Assembly (NCBI RefSeq): GCF_020622065.1
Contig: NZ_JAHRYQ010000001.1
Span: 1-64,000, forward strand
Direction: 5' to 3'
Length of the DNA stretch: 64,000 nucleotides
Origin: Geothrix sp.
GTDB taxonomy: Bacteria > Acidobacteriota > Holophagae > Holophagales > Holophagaceae
The translations under genes and the position numbers were made by a program. The notes under the pieces are model-generated. The model was given only the letters and a program-made list of their open reading frames with translations, made no database searches and was not told where the DNA came from. The stretch's first letter is position 1; every line of letters starts with the position of its first letter. Shown piece by piece: positions 16,367-27,282 of the stretch.

Positions 16367-19300
16367 ATGAACAGGACTTGGAATTGGAACCGGACGATGG
16401 GGCTTCTGGGTGGTCTGGCCTTCGCCTTGCTCCTGGTCCTGGTGGGCTGCGGGAGCGGCAAGGGGGCCGCCGGGGTCACTCAATACTATGGGAACTACCA
16501 CCCGGCCGGCTGGATCGGCAACCACGCCGGACAGGCCGTGGCGGGGGTGGATGCCTGCACCAAGTGTCATGAGATCTCCGTCCTCAAGGTCGGCAGCGGG
16601 GTGCCCACCTGCATGACCACGGGCTGCCACCACCAGACCGTTTCCGGATGGGCCGATCCGGCCATCCACGGGGTGCGCGCCAAGATGGCCGCGAGCACCG
16701 TGACCGGCGGAAGCCTCGTCTCCTGCCAGATCTGCCACGGGAAGGCGTTTGCCGGCGGAGGCTCCGCCAATGCCTGCGTCACCTGCCACGGTGTCAGCGC
16801 GCCGCATCCGCCGAAGCCCTGGCGCACCACGGGCGGCACCGTCTTCACCCACATCACCACCGATCCGTCCAATGCCGCCGTCTGCGCCCAGTGCCATTTC
16901 GCCGGATCGCCCAGCAATCCCATCGGGCATCCCGCCACGCCCGCGCCCGCCGGCACCCAGCCCGGCTGCTACAACGCGACCCTCTGCCACGGCGCCAACG
17001 CCGCGCCGCACCCGGTTCCGTTCCTGGTGGGTCAGACCGACTCCCAGCTGAACGGACACATGACCGTCACGGCGGCAGCCTTCGCCGCGGACTGCGCCAG
17101 CTGCCACGCCTATTCGGGCACTTCCCCCACGGCTTCCGCGCCGCTCTGCAACACCTGCCACCAGCTGGCGGATCCCACCGCGGCCGGCACCAATGCCGGA
17201 ACCTGCCTCTCCTGCCACGCCGGCACGGCGGGCCTGCCCAAGGGGCCCGGCGGCACGGGCTTCCCCAGCATCGCCGGGGCCCACGCCAAGCACATGGCAC
17301 TGGCCACTGCGCTGAGCTGCGACACCTGCCATGCGGGCAGCGGGACGGGAACCACCACCCACTACACGAATGCCAACGCGCGCATCGGCGTGCCGACAAG
17401 CCCCGCCAGCGTCTCGATGGATCCGATCTTCATGGCCAAGACCGGGGGCAACCCGTCCTTCAATCCATCTGCGCTCACCTGCTCCAATGTGAGCTGCCAC
17501 GGCGGCCAGGTCACGCCGGGCTGGCAGAACGGAACCATCAACTCCGCAACCCAGTGCACCGCCTGCCACGCGGTGGCCACCAGTGCCGGGACGGCGACCC
17601 AGTTCAATGACGCCTTCGGCCGGCACAGCATCGGCACCCACAATGCCACGGTGCCCGCCAACGCCATCGCCTGCACCACCTGCCACAACATGGGGAACGG
17701 TTCGCCCGGAGCCCTGGCCCACTTCAAGTATCTCAACACGGGGGCCGTGGACGGTCTCTCCACCGGCACCCCGGCGGATCAGCTGCCCAGCGGCACCATC
17801 GTCTTCGACCCCGCCATCGTCTCGGCCCCCGGGACCTACACGGTCACGAGCGCCACCCAGGGCAACGGCGGCTGCGCCCTCACCTGCCACAGCCACATCC
17901 ACACGGTGTCGTTCGATACCTGGACCGCCAGCGGGGCACCGCATCCCGTGCCCTTCCTGGGCAACCAGGTCGATACGCAGAACAACGGCCACCTGACGGC
18001 CACCCAGGCCACCTTTGCGGCGGATTGCGGCACCTGCCATGCCGTTTCCGGCACCTCGCCCGTGGCGGGCAGCCCCCTCTGCGCCACCTGTCACACCCTG
18101 GCCGATCCCACCGTGGCCGCGACCGGGACGGGCACCTGTCTGTCCTGCCATGTGGGCCCCTCGGGGATTCCGGCCGGTCCCACCGGCACCGCCTTCCCCA
18201 ACATCGCCGGCGCCCATGCCAAGCACATGGGGCTGCCCACCGTGCTGAAGTGCGACACCTGCCACGCCGGCAGCGGGACGGGCACGACGACCCACTACAA
18301 CAACGCCAACGCCCGGGTCACGGCCCCGGTAGGCCCGGCCCCGGTGAGCATGGATGCCACCTTCAACGCGCAGAGCGGCGGATCGGCCTCCTTCAATCCC
18401 ACCGCGCTCACCTGCTCCGCCTCGAGCTGCCATGGCGGCCAGGTGACGCCCAACTGGCGCACTGGCACCATCACCTCCACCTCCCAGTGCTCGCTCTGCC
18501 ACGCGATCAACGGCGGCACCGCGACCTCCCAGTACAACGACGCCGTCGGGCGCCACGCCTGGGGCACGCACGCCACCGCCGCCACGCTGGACTGCACCCT
18601 CTGCCACGACATGACCTCCGCCAACACTAGCGGTGGCGCGGTCAACCACTTCGCCGAGCTCAACACCCCCGCCGTCAGCAGCACGAACAAGCTGCCCAGC
18701 GGCACGATCAAGTTCAAGCTCACCAACACCACCTATCCGATCACCGGGGCCGCGACCTACACCATCAACGCCACGACCCCCGAAGGGGACGGTGGCTGCG
18801 CCCTCACCTGCCACAGCCAAGTCCACAATGCCGTCGATAACCACTGGAACGCCCCCAAGGGCTCCGGGATCGCCCACCCCGTGCCCTTCCTGAGCACCGA
18901 TGTCAGCAGCGCAGGCAACCACCACCAGACCCTGACACTCGCCCAGTTCAACGGCGAATGCATCAACTGCCACGATCAGAGCGGGACCACCACCAAGAGC
19001 GGACCCGTGTGCACGGTCTGCCACACCCTTGGTTCCCCCGTGGCCGCGGGCATGACGGCGGGCACCTGCCTCTCCTGCCATGTGGGCGCCAGCTTCACCA
19101 CCCAGGGCCCGACCGGCACCGCCTGGCCGAACCTGCAGGGCTCCCACCCCAAGCACCTCTCCCTGCTCACTTTCACCCGCACCTCACCGGCCCTGCCCGC
19201 GTCGATGACGGCCTCGGCCTATCCGGATTGCGCGGCCTGCCACGCGGGTTCCGTGCCCGGAGATCCGGCCCAGACGCACTACAGCAATGCCAACAAGCGT

Positions 19301-19837
19301 CTGGCCTCGCCGATCACGGCCGGCCCCGCCTCGGTGGCGATCGATCCGGCGTTCAATGCCAAGAGCGGGACGGCCGGCACCACCGCCAGCGCCTCAGCCT
19401 TCACCTGCTCCAATGTGAGCTGCCACGGCGGCCAGACCACGCCCGGATGGCAGACCGGCACCCTGACCGTGAACGCCACCACCTACTGCATCGCCTGCCA
19501 CAAGGTGGCTTCCACGGCCACGCAGTTCAACGACGCCACGGGCCGTCACAACAACCCGAGCCAGCACAACCAGACCTGCGACTACTGCCATGTCATGACG
19601 CAGGCCACACCCGGGGCCCTGAACCACTTCAAGTACCTCGACACCTCCGCCGTCAGCGGCGTCAGTGGCACGCCTTCCGATCAGTACCCCAGCGACACCG
19701 TGAAGTTCGGCGGCGGCGCCACCCCGGCCACGGGCGCGCTCACCTACACCGTCACCTCGGCCACGCAGGGCCGCGGGGGCTGTGCCCTCACCTGCCACGG
19801 GCAATCGCACACCACGGCGGGCAACACCTGGAACTGA
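16367..19837 (+). CDS. Giant multihaem c-type cytochrome lipoprotein, 30 haem-type motifs
   Basis: 1156 residues. The ATG at 16367 gives a lipoprotein signal: basic N-terminus, hydrophobic core GLLGGLAFALLLVLVGC, lipobox Cys28. I count 30 motifs ending in CH: 22 CX2CH, 4 CX4CH (for example CSNVSCH), 3 CX3CH (each CALTCH) and 1 CX5CH (CYNATLCH). Six lie in the N-terminal part. The other 24 lie in three tandem units of 311, 311 and 320 residues, each starting at HPVPF (residues 215, 526, 837) with eight motifs in the same order. The type is the CX4CH/CX2CH family known from Geobacter. Conserved extra histidines (HAKHM, THY, GRH) can supply distal ligands. A cell-surface or periplasmic electron carrier is likely; the lipid anchor and downstream barrel suggest the outer membrane. 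Actual haem number needs measurement. Confidence 0.93.
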   Translation: MNRTWNWNRTMGLLGGLAFALLLVLVGCGSGKGAAGVTQYYGNYHPAGWIGNHAGQAVAGVDACTKCHEISVLKVGSGVPTCMTTGCHHQTVSGWADPAIHGVRAKMAASTVTGGSLVSCQICHGKAFAGGGSANACVTCHGVSAPHPPKPWRTTGGTVFTHITTDPSNAAVCAQCHFAGSPSNPIGHPATPAPAGTQPGCYNATLCHGANAAPHPVPFLVGQTDSQLNGHMTVTAAAFAADCASCHAYSGTSPTASAPLCNTCHQLADPTAAGTNAGTCLSCHAGTAGLPKGPGGTGFPSIAGAHAKHMALATALSCDTCHAGSGTGTTTHYTNANARIGVPTSPASVSMDPIFMAKTGGNPSFNPSALTCSNVSCHGGQVTPGWQNGTINSATQCTACHAVATSAGTATQFNDAFGRHSIGTHNATVPANAIACTTCHNMGNGSPGALAHFKYLNTGAVDGLSTGTPADQLPSGTIVFDPAIVSAPGTYTVTSATQGNGGCALTCHSHIHTVSFDTWTASGAPHPVPFLGNQVDTQNNGHLTATQATFAADCGTCHAVSGTSPVAGSPLCATCHTLADPTVAATGTGTCLSCHVGPSGIPAGPTGTAFPNIAGAHAKHMGLPTVLKCDTCHAGSGTGTTTHYNNANARVTAPVGPAPVSMDATFNAQSGGSASFNPTALTCSASSCHGGQVTPNWRTGTITSTSQCSLCHAINGGTATSQYNDAVGRHAWGTHATAATLDCTLCHDMTSANTSGGAVNHFAELNTPAVSSTNKLPSGTIKFKLTNTTYPITGAATYTINATTPEGDGGCALTCHSQVHNAVDNHWNAPKGSGIAHPVPFLSTDVSSAGNHHQTLTLAQFNGECINCHDQSGTTTKSGPVCTVCHTLGSPVAAGMTAGTCLSCHVGASFTTQGPTGTAWPNLQGSHPKHLSLLTFTRTSPALPASMTASAYPDCAACHAGSVPGDPAQTHYSNANKRLASPITAGPASVAIDPAFNAKSGTAGTTASASAFTCSNVSCHGGQTTPGWQTGTLTVNATTYCIACHKVASTATQFNDATGRHNNPSQHNQTCDYCHVMTQATPGALNHFKYLDTSAVSGVSGTPSDQYPSDTVKFGGGATPATGALTYTVTSATQGRGGCALTCHGQSHTTAGNTWN
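17009..19837 (+). repeat. Three tandem coding repeats, 311-320 codons each
   Basis: Unit 1 spans 17009-17941, unit 2 17942-18874, unit 3 18875-19837. Units 1 and 2 are exactly 933 bases. Each begins with HPVPF and encodes motifs in the order CX2CH x4, CX4CH, CX2CH x2, CX3CH, with shared blocks such as GTCLSCH, GTTTHY.NANAR and CHGGQVTP. Internal protein duplication rather than a mobile repeat. Confidence 0.9.
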
Positions 19838-19876
19838 TCCACCCCTCGCCTTTTCCACCACCCCATAGGAGGTCCC

Positions 19877-20233
19877 ATGCGACGCGCCATCCTCACCGCT
19901 CTGCTGCTTGCCGGAGCGACCCTGTCCGCCGGTGATCCGGCCAAGGACCTGCCGAAGTTCCAGGGTGGCGATCTCCAGAAGTACTGGACGGACGCCTGCG
20001 CCCGCTGCCACGGCGTGAATGGCAACGGCCGCGACAACAGCGGCAAACCCCTGCCCGATGCGGGCTTCGACTTCACCGACAGTCGCAAGGCCAACAAGAA
20101 GAAGGACGGCGACTGGGTGAAGGTCACCCTCGAGGGCAAGGACAAGATGCCGGCCTTCAAGGACAAAATGTCCGAGGCCGATGCCCAGAAGATGATCACG
20201 GAGATCGTCCGCAAGTTCGCCGCCAAGCGCTGA
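19877..20233 (+). CDS. Small monohaem cytochrome c (class I-like)
   Basis: 118 residues. A signal peptide (MRRAILTALLLAGATLSAG, cleavage near 18) leads to one CARCH haem site (Cys41, Cys44, His45) followed by GVNGNGRD, as in soluble class I cytochromes. A likely distal Met sits in KDKMPAFKDKM, and the C-terminal helix AQKMITEIVRKFA closes the fold. AGGAGG precedes the ATG. It lies 39 bases after the multihaem gene and 13 before the barrel gene, so it probably shuttles electrons across the periplasm between the membrane protein and the surface cytochrome. Confidence 0.93.
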   Translation: MRRAILTALLLAGATLSAGDPAKDLPKFQGGDLQKYWTDACARCHGVNGNGRDNSGKPLPDAGFDFTDSRKANKKKDGDWVKVTLEGKDKMPAFKDKMSEADAQKMITEIVRKFAAKR

Positions 20234-20246
20234 TCCTGGAGATCCG

Positions 20247-21116
20247 ATGACACGGAAGCTCGCTCCCCTGCTCGCCTGCTCCCTCCTGGCCGGGGGAGCG
20301 CTTCACGCCGAGTCCTCCGAATACCCGCTGGTGGTGAACCTGCCCTCGGCGGAGCGGATGCAGTACTGGGACATCGGCGTTGCCTTCACCCACCGGTTCA
20401 TCCAGCCCGTGAAGGATCACGGGAAGGATGTCTACGGTCTGGACGGCTACACCTACGCGGGACTCGGCTTCGCCTTCGGCATCAAGCCGATCCCGGGGCT
20501 GAACGCCTTCATCTACCGCACGGCCGACAACAAGACCTTCACCTTCGGCTTGCAGCAGCAGGTGCTGGATCGGGAACGCGTCCGTCTGGCCGTCCGGGCC
20601 GAGCGCTTCGACGAGGTGGTGAAGGAAACCGTGACGCCCATCGGCCGGGTGGGCCTCTCCGGGGCCGTCCTCCAGGTGCCCACGGAGATCTTCATCACGG
20701 ACGACATCATCTTCTCGATCGTGCCGGCCTACATCACGAAGACCACCACCACCGATACGATCCTGGCGGTGCCCCCCGGGGCCACGCCCAACACCACGCC
20801 CAACACCGGCGGAGTCTTCAATGTGGGCCTGGGGCTGCGCGTCAGCTTCACGGAGAAGTTCTCCTTCGTGAGCGAGTACTACCCCCGGCCCTCCAAGTTC
20901 TCCAAGGCCGCGCCCGGCGGCATCACCGATGGAACCACCTACCAGCGGGGCTTCGCGGCCGGTGTCTCCTACAAGACCTTCAAGCACCGCTTCACCCTTG
21001 TGGGCACCAATGTCCCCGGCACCACGGCGAACCAGGTCCTGAGCGGGGACTACGGTGGTGGGCCCCGGCCCTCCTCCCAGTGGTCCATCGGCTTCAATGT
21101 CACCCGCGTCTTCTGA
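20247..21116 (+). CDS. DUF5777-type outer-membrane beta-barrel protein
   Basis: 289 residues with a cleavable signal (ACSLLAGGALHAES). The mature part begins VVNLPSAERMQYWDIGVAFTHRF and contains YGLDGYTYAGLGFAFGI, alternating amphipathic strands and a C-terminal aromatic (TRVF), all typical of DUF5777 barrels. No haem motif. Such barrels are repeatedly found next to cytochromes in Acidobacteria and Bacteroidetes, but I know of no assigned function. Here it could be the porin sheath through which the lipoprotein cytochrome contacts periplasmic carriers; that role is inferred from context. Confidence 0.82.
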   Translation: MTRKLAPLLACSLLAGGALHAESSEYPLVVNLPSAERMQYWDIGVAFTHRFIQPVKDHGKDVYGLDGYTYAGLGFAFGIKPIPGLNAFIYRTADNKTFTFGLQQQVLDRERVRLAVRAERFDEVVKETVTPIGRVGLSGAVLQVPTEIFITDDIIFSIVPAYITKTTTTDTILAVPPGATPNTTPNTGGVFNVGLGLRVSFTEKFSFVSEYYPRPSKFSKAAPGGITDGTTYQRGFAAGVSYKTFKHRFTLVGTNVPGTTANQVLSGDYGGGPRPSSQWSIGFNVTRVF

Positions 21117-21128
21117 GGTCAGCGATTC

Positions 21129-22145
21129 ATGTCCGCTTCACCCCTTCTGGAATTCGTCGCCCGCGAGCATCCGGCCTTCGTCCACATCCCCCTCGGGCTG
21201 GTGGCGGTGCTGCCCCTGGCGATGCTGGCCTCCTTTCATCCCAAGCATGTCCGTCTGTGGACGGGCACTTCATTCTTCCTCGCCCTCGTGGGCTGGCTGG
21301 GCAGCACGGCAGCCCTGTTTAGCGGCCTGATCTGGGGCCGCCAGATCGCCCTCATCCCGCCGAAGGGGTTCTTCCCGGTCGTGGCCACCGAGAAGCAGGT
21401 GCTGCAGCGCATCCTCCAGGTCCATGAGATGGCGGCCCTGAGCGGCTTCCTCATCGGCGGCTTCTGCGTCTGGCTTCTCTGGGGCTCCTGGCGCCAGGTG
21501 GAGGCCCACGACGGCGCCACCCACCGGAGGCACGGAGGCCGCCGTTTCTGGGAACGCGGCGTGGGGGCCGCGCCCCTCCTGGTGGGCGTTCTCTGGCTGG
21601 CCTGTTGGGGGCTCAGCGGCAAGCTGGGGGGCGTGATGGTCTTCGGAAGCGAGGAGACCAACCGGGCCGCAGCCGAGGCGGACGCCGCCAAGCATGCGGA
21701 CGCCGAGGCCGACCTGCCCATCCGGGCCCTGGATTACGCGAGCCTCGAGCCCATCACTCCGGAGCCGGTGCGGAGCAAGGCCCATGGAAACCGCTGGCGG
21801 CGCATCTGGGTCACGGCCTCCGGCGCCGATGCCTACCAGGCGGGCAAGCCCCTGCCCCCGGGGGCCTATGCCGTGATGTCGACCTTTGAGGACGACAAGG
21901 GCAAGCCCAGCCATGAGCCGGGCCCCCTCTACATGAAGGAGACGAAGGCTGATGGCAGCACGGCCTTCGCGTTCTACTGGCCCCGGGTGCCCGAGGCGCT
22001 GCGCAAGGACATGGAGAACCAGGACAGCGTCTACTGGCGGAGTCCCGATTCCCATCTCGCGGTCTGTCTCGGCTGCCACGAGAAGAAATCGGCGCCGGCC
22101 CAGCCACTTACGGCAGGTAGTGCTGGGGGTCCGGGAAAGCGCTGA
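21129..22145 (+). CDS. DUF2231-like membrane protein with C-terminal P460-like haem domain
   Basis: 338 residues. The N-terminal 165 form about four membrane helices beginning HPAFVHIPLGLVAVLPLAMLA, the DUF2231-type HPxxVHxP entry, with another histidine in LQVHEMAALSGF. A charged linker leads to a soluble domain (about 215-325) with GNRWRRIWVTASGADAYQAG, LPPGAYAVM, GPLYMKE and WRSPDSHLAVCLGCHEKK, which resembles cytochrome P460 including the terminal CXXCH. It could be the inner-membrane entry point for electrons in this cluster. Its 3' end overlaps the convergent kinase gene by 38 bases. Domain names are from recognition by eye. Confidence 0.78.
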   Translation: MSASPLLEFVAREHPAFVHIPLGLVAVLPLAMLASFHPKHVRLWTGTSFFLALVGWLGSTAALFSGLIWGRQIALIPPKGFFPVVATEKQVLQRILQVHEMAALSGFLIGGFCVWLLWGSWRQVEAHDGATHRRHGGRRFWERGVGAAPLLVGVLWLACWGLSGKLGGVMVFGSEETNRAAAEADAAKHADAEADLPIRALDYASLEPITPEPVRSKAHGNRWRRIWVTASGADAYQAGKPLPPGAYAVMSTFEDDKGKPSHEPGPLYMKETKADGSTAFAFYWPRVPEALRKDMENQDSVYWRSPDSHLAVCLGCHEKKSAPAQPLTAGSAGGPGKR

Positions 22146-24510
22146 CCTTGATGTCGGGAGGCTCGACGGGCTGCTCTGCCAGCATCTCGGCCATGAGGGC
22201 CGTGAGCCGGGGCAGTTCGAAGGGCTTGGGCAGGAGGCGGACCCGGGGGACCTTGGCCAGGGCCGCCTCCATGCCTTCCAGTCCTTGACCGCTGATGAGG
22301 ATGAAGGGGACGGCCGAACCCGTGGCCCGGATCCGCTCCAGCAGTTCCAGGCCCGTGCAGTCCGGCATGCGGTGATCACTCAGCACCAGATCGAAGGTGC
22401 CCGCCTGCCAGGCCCGCCAGGCGACGCCGCCGTCGGGCGCGGCCGTGACCTGGGCCCGGGCCAGGGTCAGGGCATCCGCCAGCATGTCGCGCAGCAGCAC
22501 TTCATCCTCCACCACCAGGATTCGGCAGCCCACCAGGCTGTTCCGGGCCACGGAGGGGTTCGAGGGAGTGGAGGAGGGCTCGTGCGGGCCCTTCACGCGG
22601 GCCTGGGGGAGGACGACCCGGAAGCAGGCGCCCCCGGTCGGGATGTTCTCGGCGCGGATCTGCCCGTGATGGGCCTTCACGATGCCGAAGACCATGGCCA
22701 GCCCCAAGCCCGTGCCCTTGCCCAGGTCCTTGGTGGTGACGAAGGGCTCGAAGATATGCGGGAGGAGCTCTTCGGGGATGCCGGTGCCCGAGTCCCGGAC
22801 CTCCAGGCCGACCTGGCCCGCTTCGTCCAGGAAGGTGCGCAGGCCGAGGCTGCCGCCCGTGGGCATGGCGTCCCGCGCGTTCACGGCCAGGTTCATGAGG
22901 ACCTGCTCCAGCTGGACGGCGTCGCCGGAAACCGGAGGCAGGTCCGGCTCCAGGGCGAGCTGGAGGCGGATGCGCCCGCCCAGCAGGCGGTCGAGGATAT
23001 TGGCCGTCTCGCTGACGAGGGCGTTCAGGTCCAGCGGGCGCAGCTCGGGCCGGGACTGGTGGCTGAAGGAGAGCAGGGCCTTGGTGGTCTGGGCGCAGCG
23101 CTTGGTGGCTTCCTCGGCCCGGAGGATCCGGTTCATGACGGGATGGCCCTCGGGAAGCAGCTCCCGGCTGAGGTGCAGCTGGCCCAGGATCGCCGCGAGC
23201 TGGTTGTTCACATCGTGGGCGATGCCCCCCGCGAGGGTGCCCACGGTCTCCATGCGCTGGCTGTGCTCCAGCTGCCGCTGCAGGCGGGCCTGATCGGCCA
23301 GGCTTTCACTGGCCTGGCGGAGGGCCCGGTCCAGGCTTTGGATCTCCTGGATGTGGGAGGTGCTGGCCGGGGGCATCTGGCCCTGCCCCAGGACCTCGGC
23401 CAGGGCGCTGAGCTCCGCGATGGGTTCCACCACCCGCCGGGCGATGCGCTCGATGCGCCAGGCCGCCAGGCCCAGGCCCAGGAGGGCCAGCCCCAGCATG
23501 CTCAGCACCCGGAAGTGGGCCGGTCCGAGCAGGTCTTCGATGGGCACGGTCAGCATGAGCTGCCAGTGGATGCCCGGGAGCCCCTCGAAGGGCCGGAGCA
23601 GGCCCATGGTCGCGCGCCCCTCGGATGAGATCAGGCGGGCCCCCTGGGCCCCGGAGCCAGCCATGGCCAATGCTGCATGGAAGGTGGGGAGGAGCGTCGG
23701 CAGGGGTTTGAGGAAGGCCTGACGGCGGCTTTCCTTGGTCTCGAACGCCGGCTCCCGGGGCAGGATCAGGGCCTGTCCCTCGGGATCCACGATCAGGCAG
23801 CGGCTCCCGGCGGTGGGCTGCGCCGCCCAGACCCGCTGGGTGAGGTCGTCCAGCAGGAAATCCAGCGCGGCCACGCCCCGCAGGCCCGCGGCATCCCGGA
23901 TGGGCAGCGCATAGGTGATGCCGGGATCCTGGGTGGTGTAAAAGGCATAGGGATCCGTCCAGATGGGCGCGTCGGCCAGGGCTCCCGCTTGGTACCAGGG
24001 GCGGGACCGGGGATCGTAGGCCATGGGCGTCCAGGGCTCGGACAGCAGTTGTCCGGCTGAATCCAGTCGATGCCAGCGGATCCGGGCTTCGGTCCCGGCG
24101 TTGTCCAGCTCGCGGAAGGACCAGGCCCCGCCGACGCGGAGGAGAAGCAGGGAGTGCCCATCGGTCCGCGCCAGGTTGACGCTGGTGATCCCGTGCTGGG
24201 CGGCCAGCAAGGGCGTGATCAGGCGGGCGGCCTCCGCCGGGCGAGCCGGGTCGAGCACACCCTGGAGCCACCACTCGCGGATCACGAGCCCCAGGGACTG
24301 GGAGGCCTCGAGGTCGTTCCTGACCGCCTCCTCGAGCTGGACCAGCGCGGTTTCGGCCCGGGCCCGGGCCTGGCGCTCCAGGGCCTGCTGTTGGCTCCAC
24401 CAGGACAGCCCGAGGAGAAGCGCCGAAACGCCGGCCATGAGGATCAGCAGATCCGTCAGCAGCAGGCGGCGAATGGGAAGCAGGGGGCGAGGCCCCTCGG
24501 GGCGGTTCAC
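22108..24510 (-). CDS. Membrane-bound hybrid sensor histidine kinase with dCache-like sensor
   Basis: 800 residues. Transmembrane helix about 14-36, a periplasmic sensory region of roughly 280 residues with the YDPRSRPWYQAG element of Cache domains (about 165-180), a second membrane helix about 330-350, and a short HAMP-like linker. Then His432 in GGIAHDVNNQLAAILG, an HATPase domain (QVLMNLAVNARDAMP, GSGIPEE, GKGTGLGLA) and a C-terminal receiver with Asp712 (LVLSDHRMP). Cache sensors bind small molecules such as carboxylates. It follows alaS on the same strand by 47 bases and converges on the cytochrome cluster, overlapping its last gene. Confidence 0.92.
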   Translation of the reverse strand: MNRPEGPRPLLPIRRLLLTDLLILMAGVSALLLGLSWWSQQQALERQARARAETALVQLEEAVRNDLEASQSLGLVIREWWLQGVLDPARPAEAARLITPLLAAQHGITSVNLARTDGHSLLLLRVGGAWSFRELDNAGTEARIRWHRLDSAGQLLSEPWTPMAYDPRSRPWYQAGALADAPIWTDPYAFYTTQDPGITYALPIRDAAGLRGVAALDFLLDDLTQRVWAAQPTAGSRCLIVDPEGQALILPREPAFETKESRRQAFLKPLPTLLPTFHAALAMAGSGAQGARLISSEGRATMGLLRPFEGLPGIHWQLMLTVPIEDLLGPAHFRVLSMLGLALLGLGLAAWRIERIARRVVEPIAELSALAEVLGQGQMPPASTSHIQEIQSLDRALRQASESLADQARLQRQLEHSQRMETVGTLAGGIAHDVNNQLAAILGQLHLSRELLPEGHPVMNRILRAEEATKRCAQTTKALLSFSHQSRPELRPLDLNALVSETANILDRLLGGRIRLQLALEPDLPPVSGDAVQLEQVLMNLAVNARDAMPTGGSLGLRTFLDEAGQVGLEVRDSGTGIPEELLPHIFEPFVTTKDLGKGTGLGLAMVFGIVKAHHGQIRAENIPTGGACFRVVLPQARVKGPHEPSSTPSNPSVARNSLVGCRILVVEDEVLLRDMLADALTLARAQVTAAPDGGVAWRAWQAGTFDLVLSDHRMPDCTGLELLERIRATGSAVPFILISGQGLEGMEAALAKVPRVRLLPKPFELPRLTALMAEMLAEQPVEPPDIKVSAFPDPQHYLP

Positions 24511-24557
24511 TGGCTTCTCATCGGCCGGGCCGGCGGGAATCTGATCTTGGTGCGGTT

Positions 24558-27179
<2,622 letters not shown>

Positions 27180-27204
27180 TTTGCGTACCTGCTAGAAAAG
27201 CGGA

Positions 27205-27272
27205 CCACCAAGGCACCAAGACACCAAGAAGAGAAAAGCCAAGTGGTTCTTGGTGTCTTGGGGCCTTGGTGG
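27205..27272. repeat. Long inverted repeat between purH and alaS
   Basis: Two 26-base arms, 27205-27230 and 27247-27272, complementary at 25 of 26 positions with a 16-base spacer. Each arm is itself an iteration of CACCAAG-like heptamers (ACCAAGGCACCAAGACACCAAG). Minus-strand transcripts would form a very stable hairpin after purH. The repetitive heptamer design recalls dispersed REP-like elements more than a simple terminator; there is no T-run on either side. Confidence 0.8.
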
Positions 27273-27282
27273 TGAATCAATT

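Noticed and set aside
16139-19156. 1005-residue minus-strand open frame opposite the multihaem cytochrome
   Set aside because: Mirror of the repeated CXXCH coding sequence; Gly/Ala/Arg-rich without motifs.
17009-19837. Regular repeats as a possible CRISPR array
   Set aside because: Repeat unit is about 930 bases, in frame and coding; no short direct repeats with spacers.
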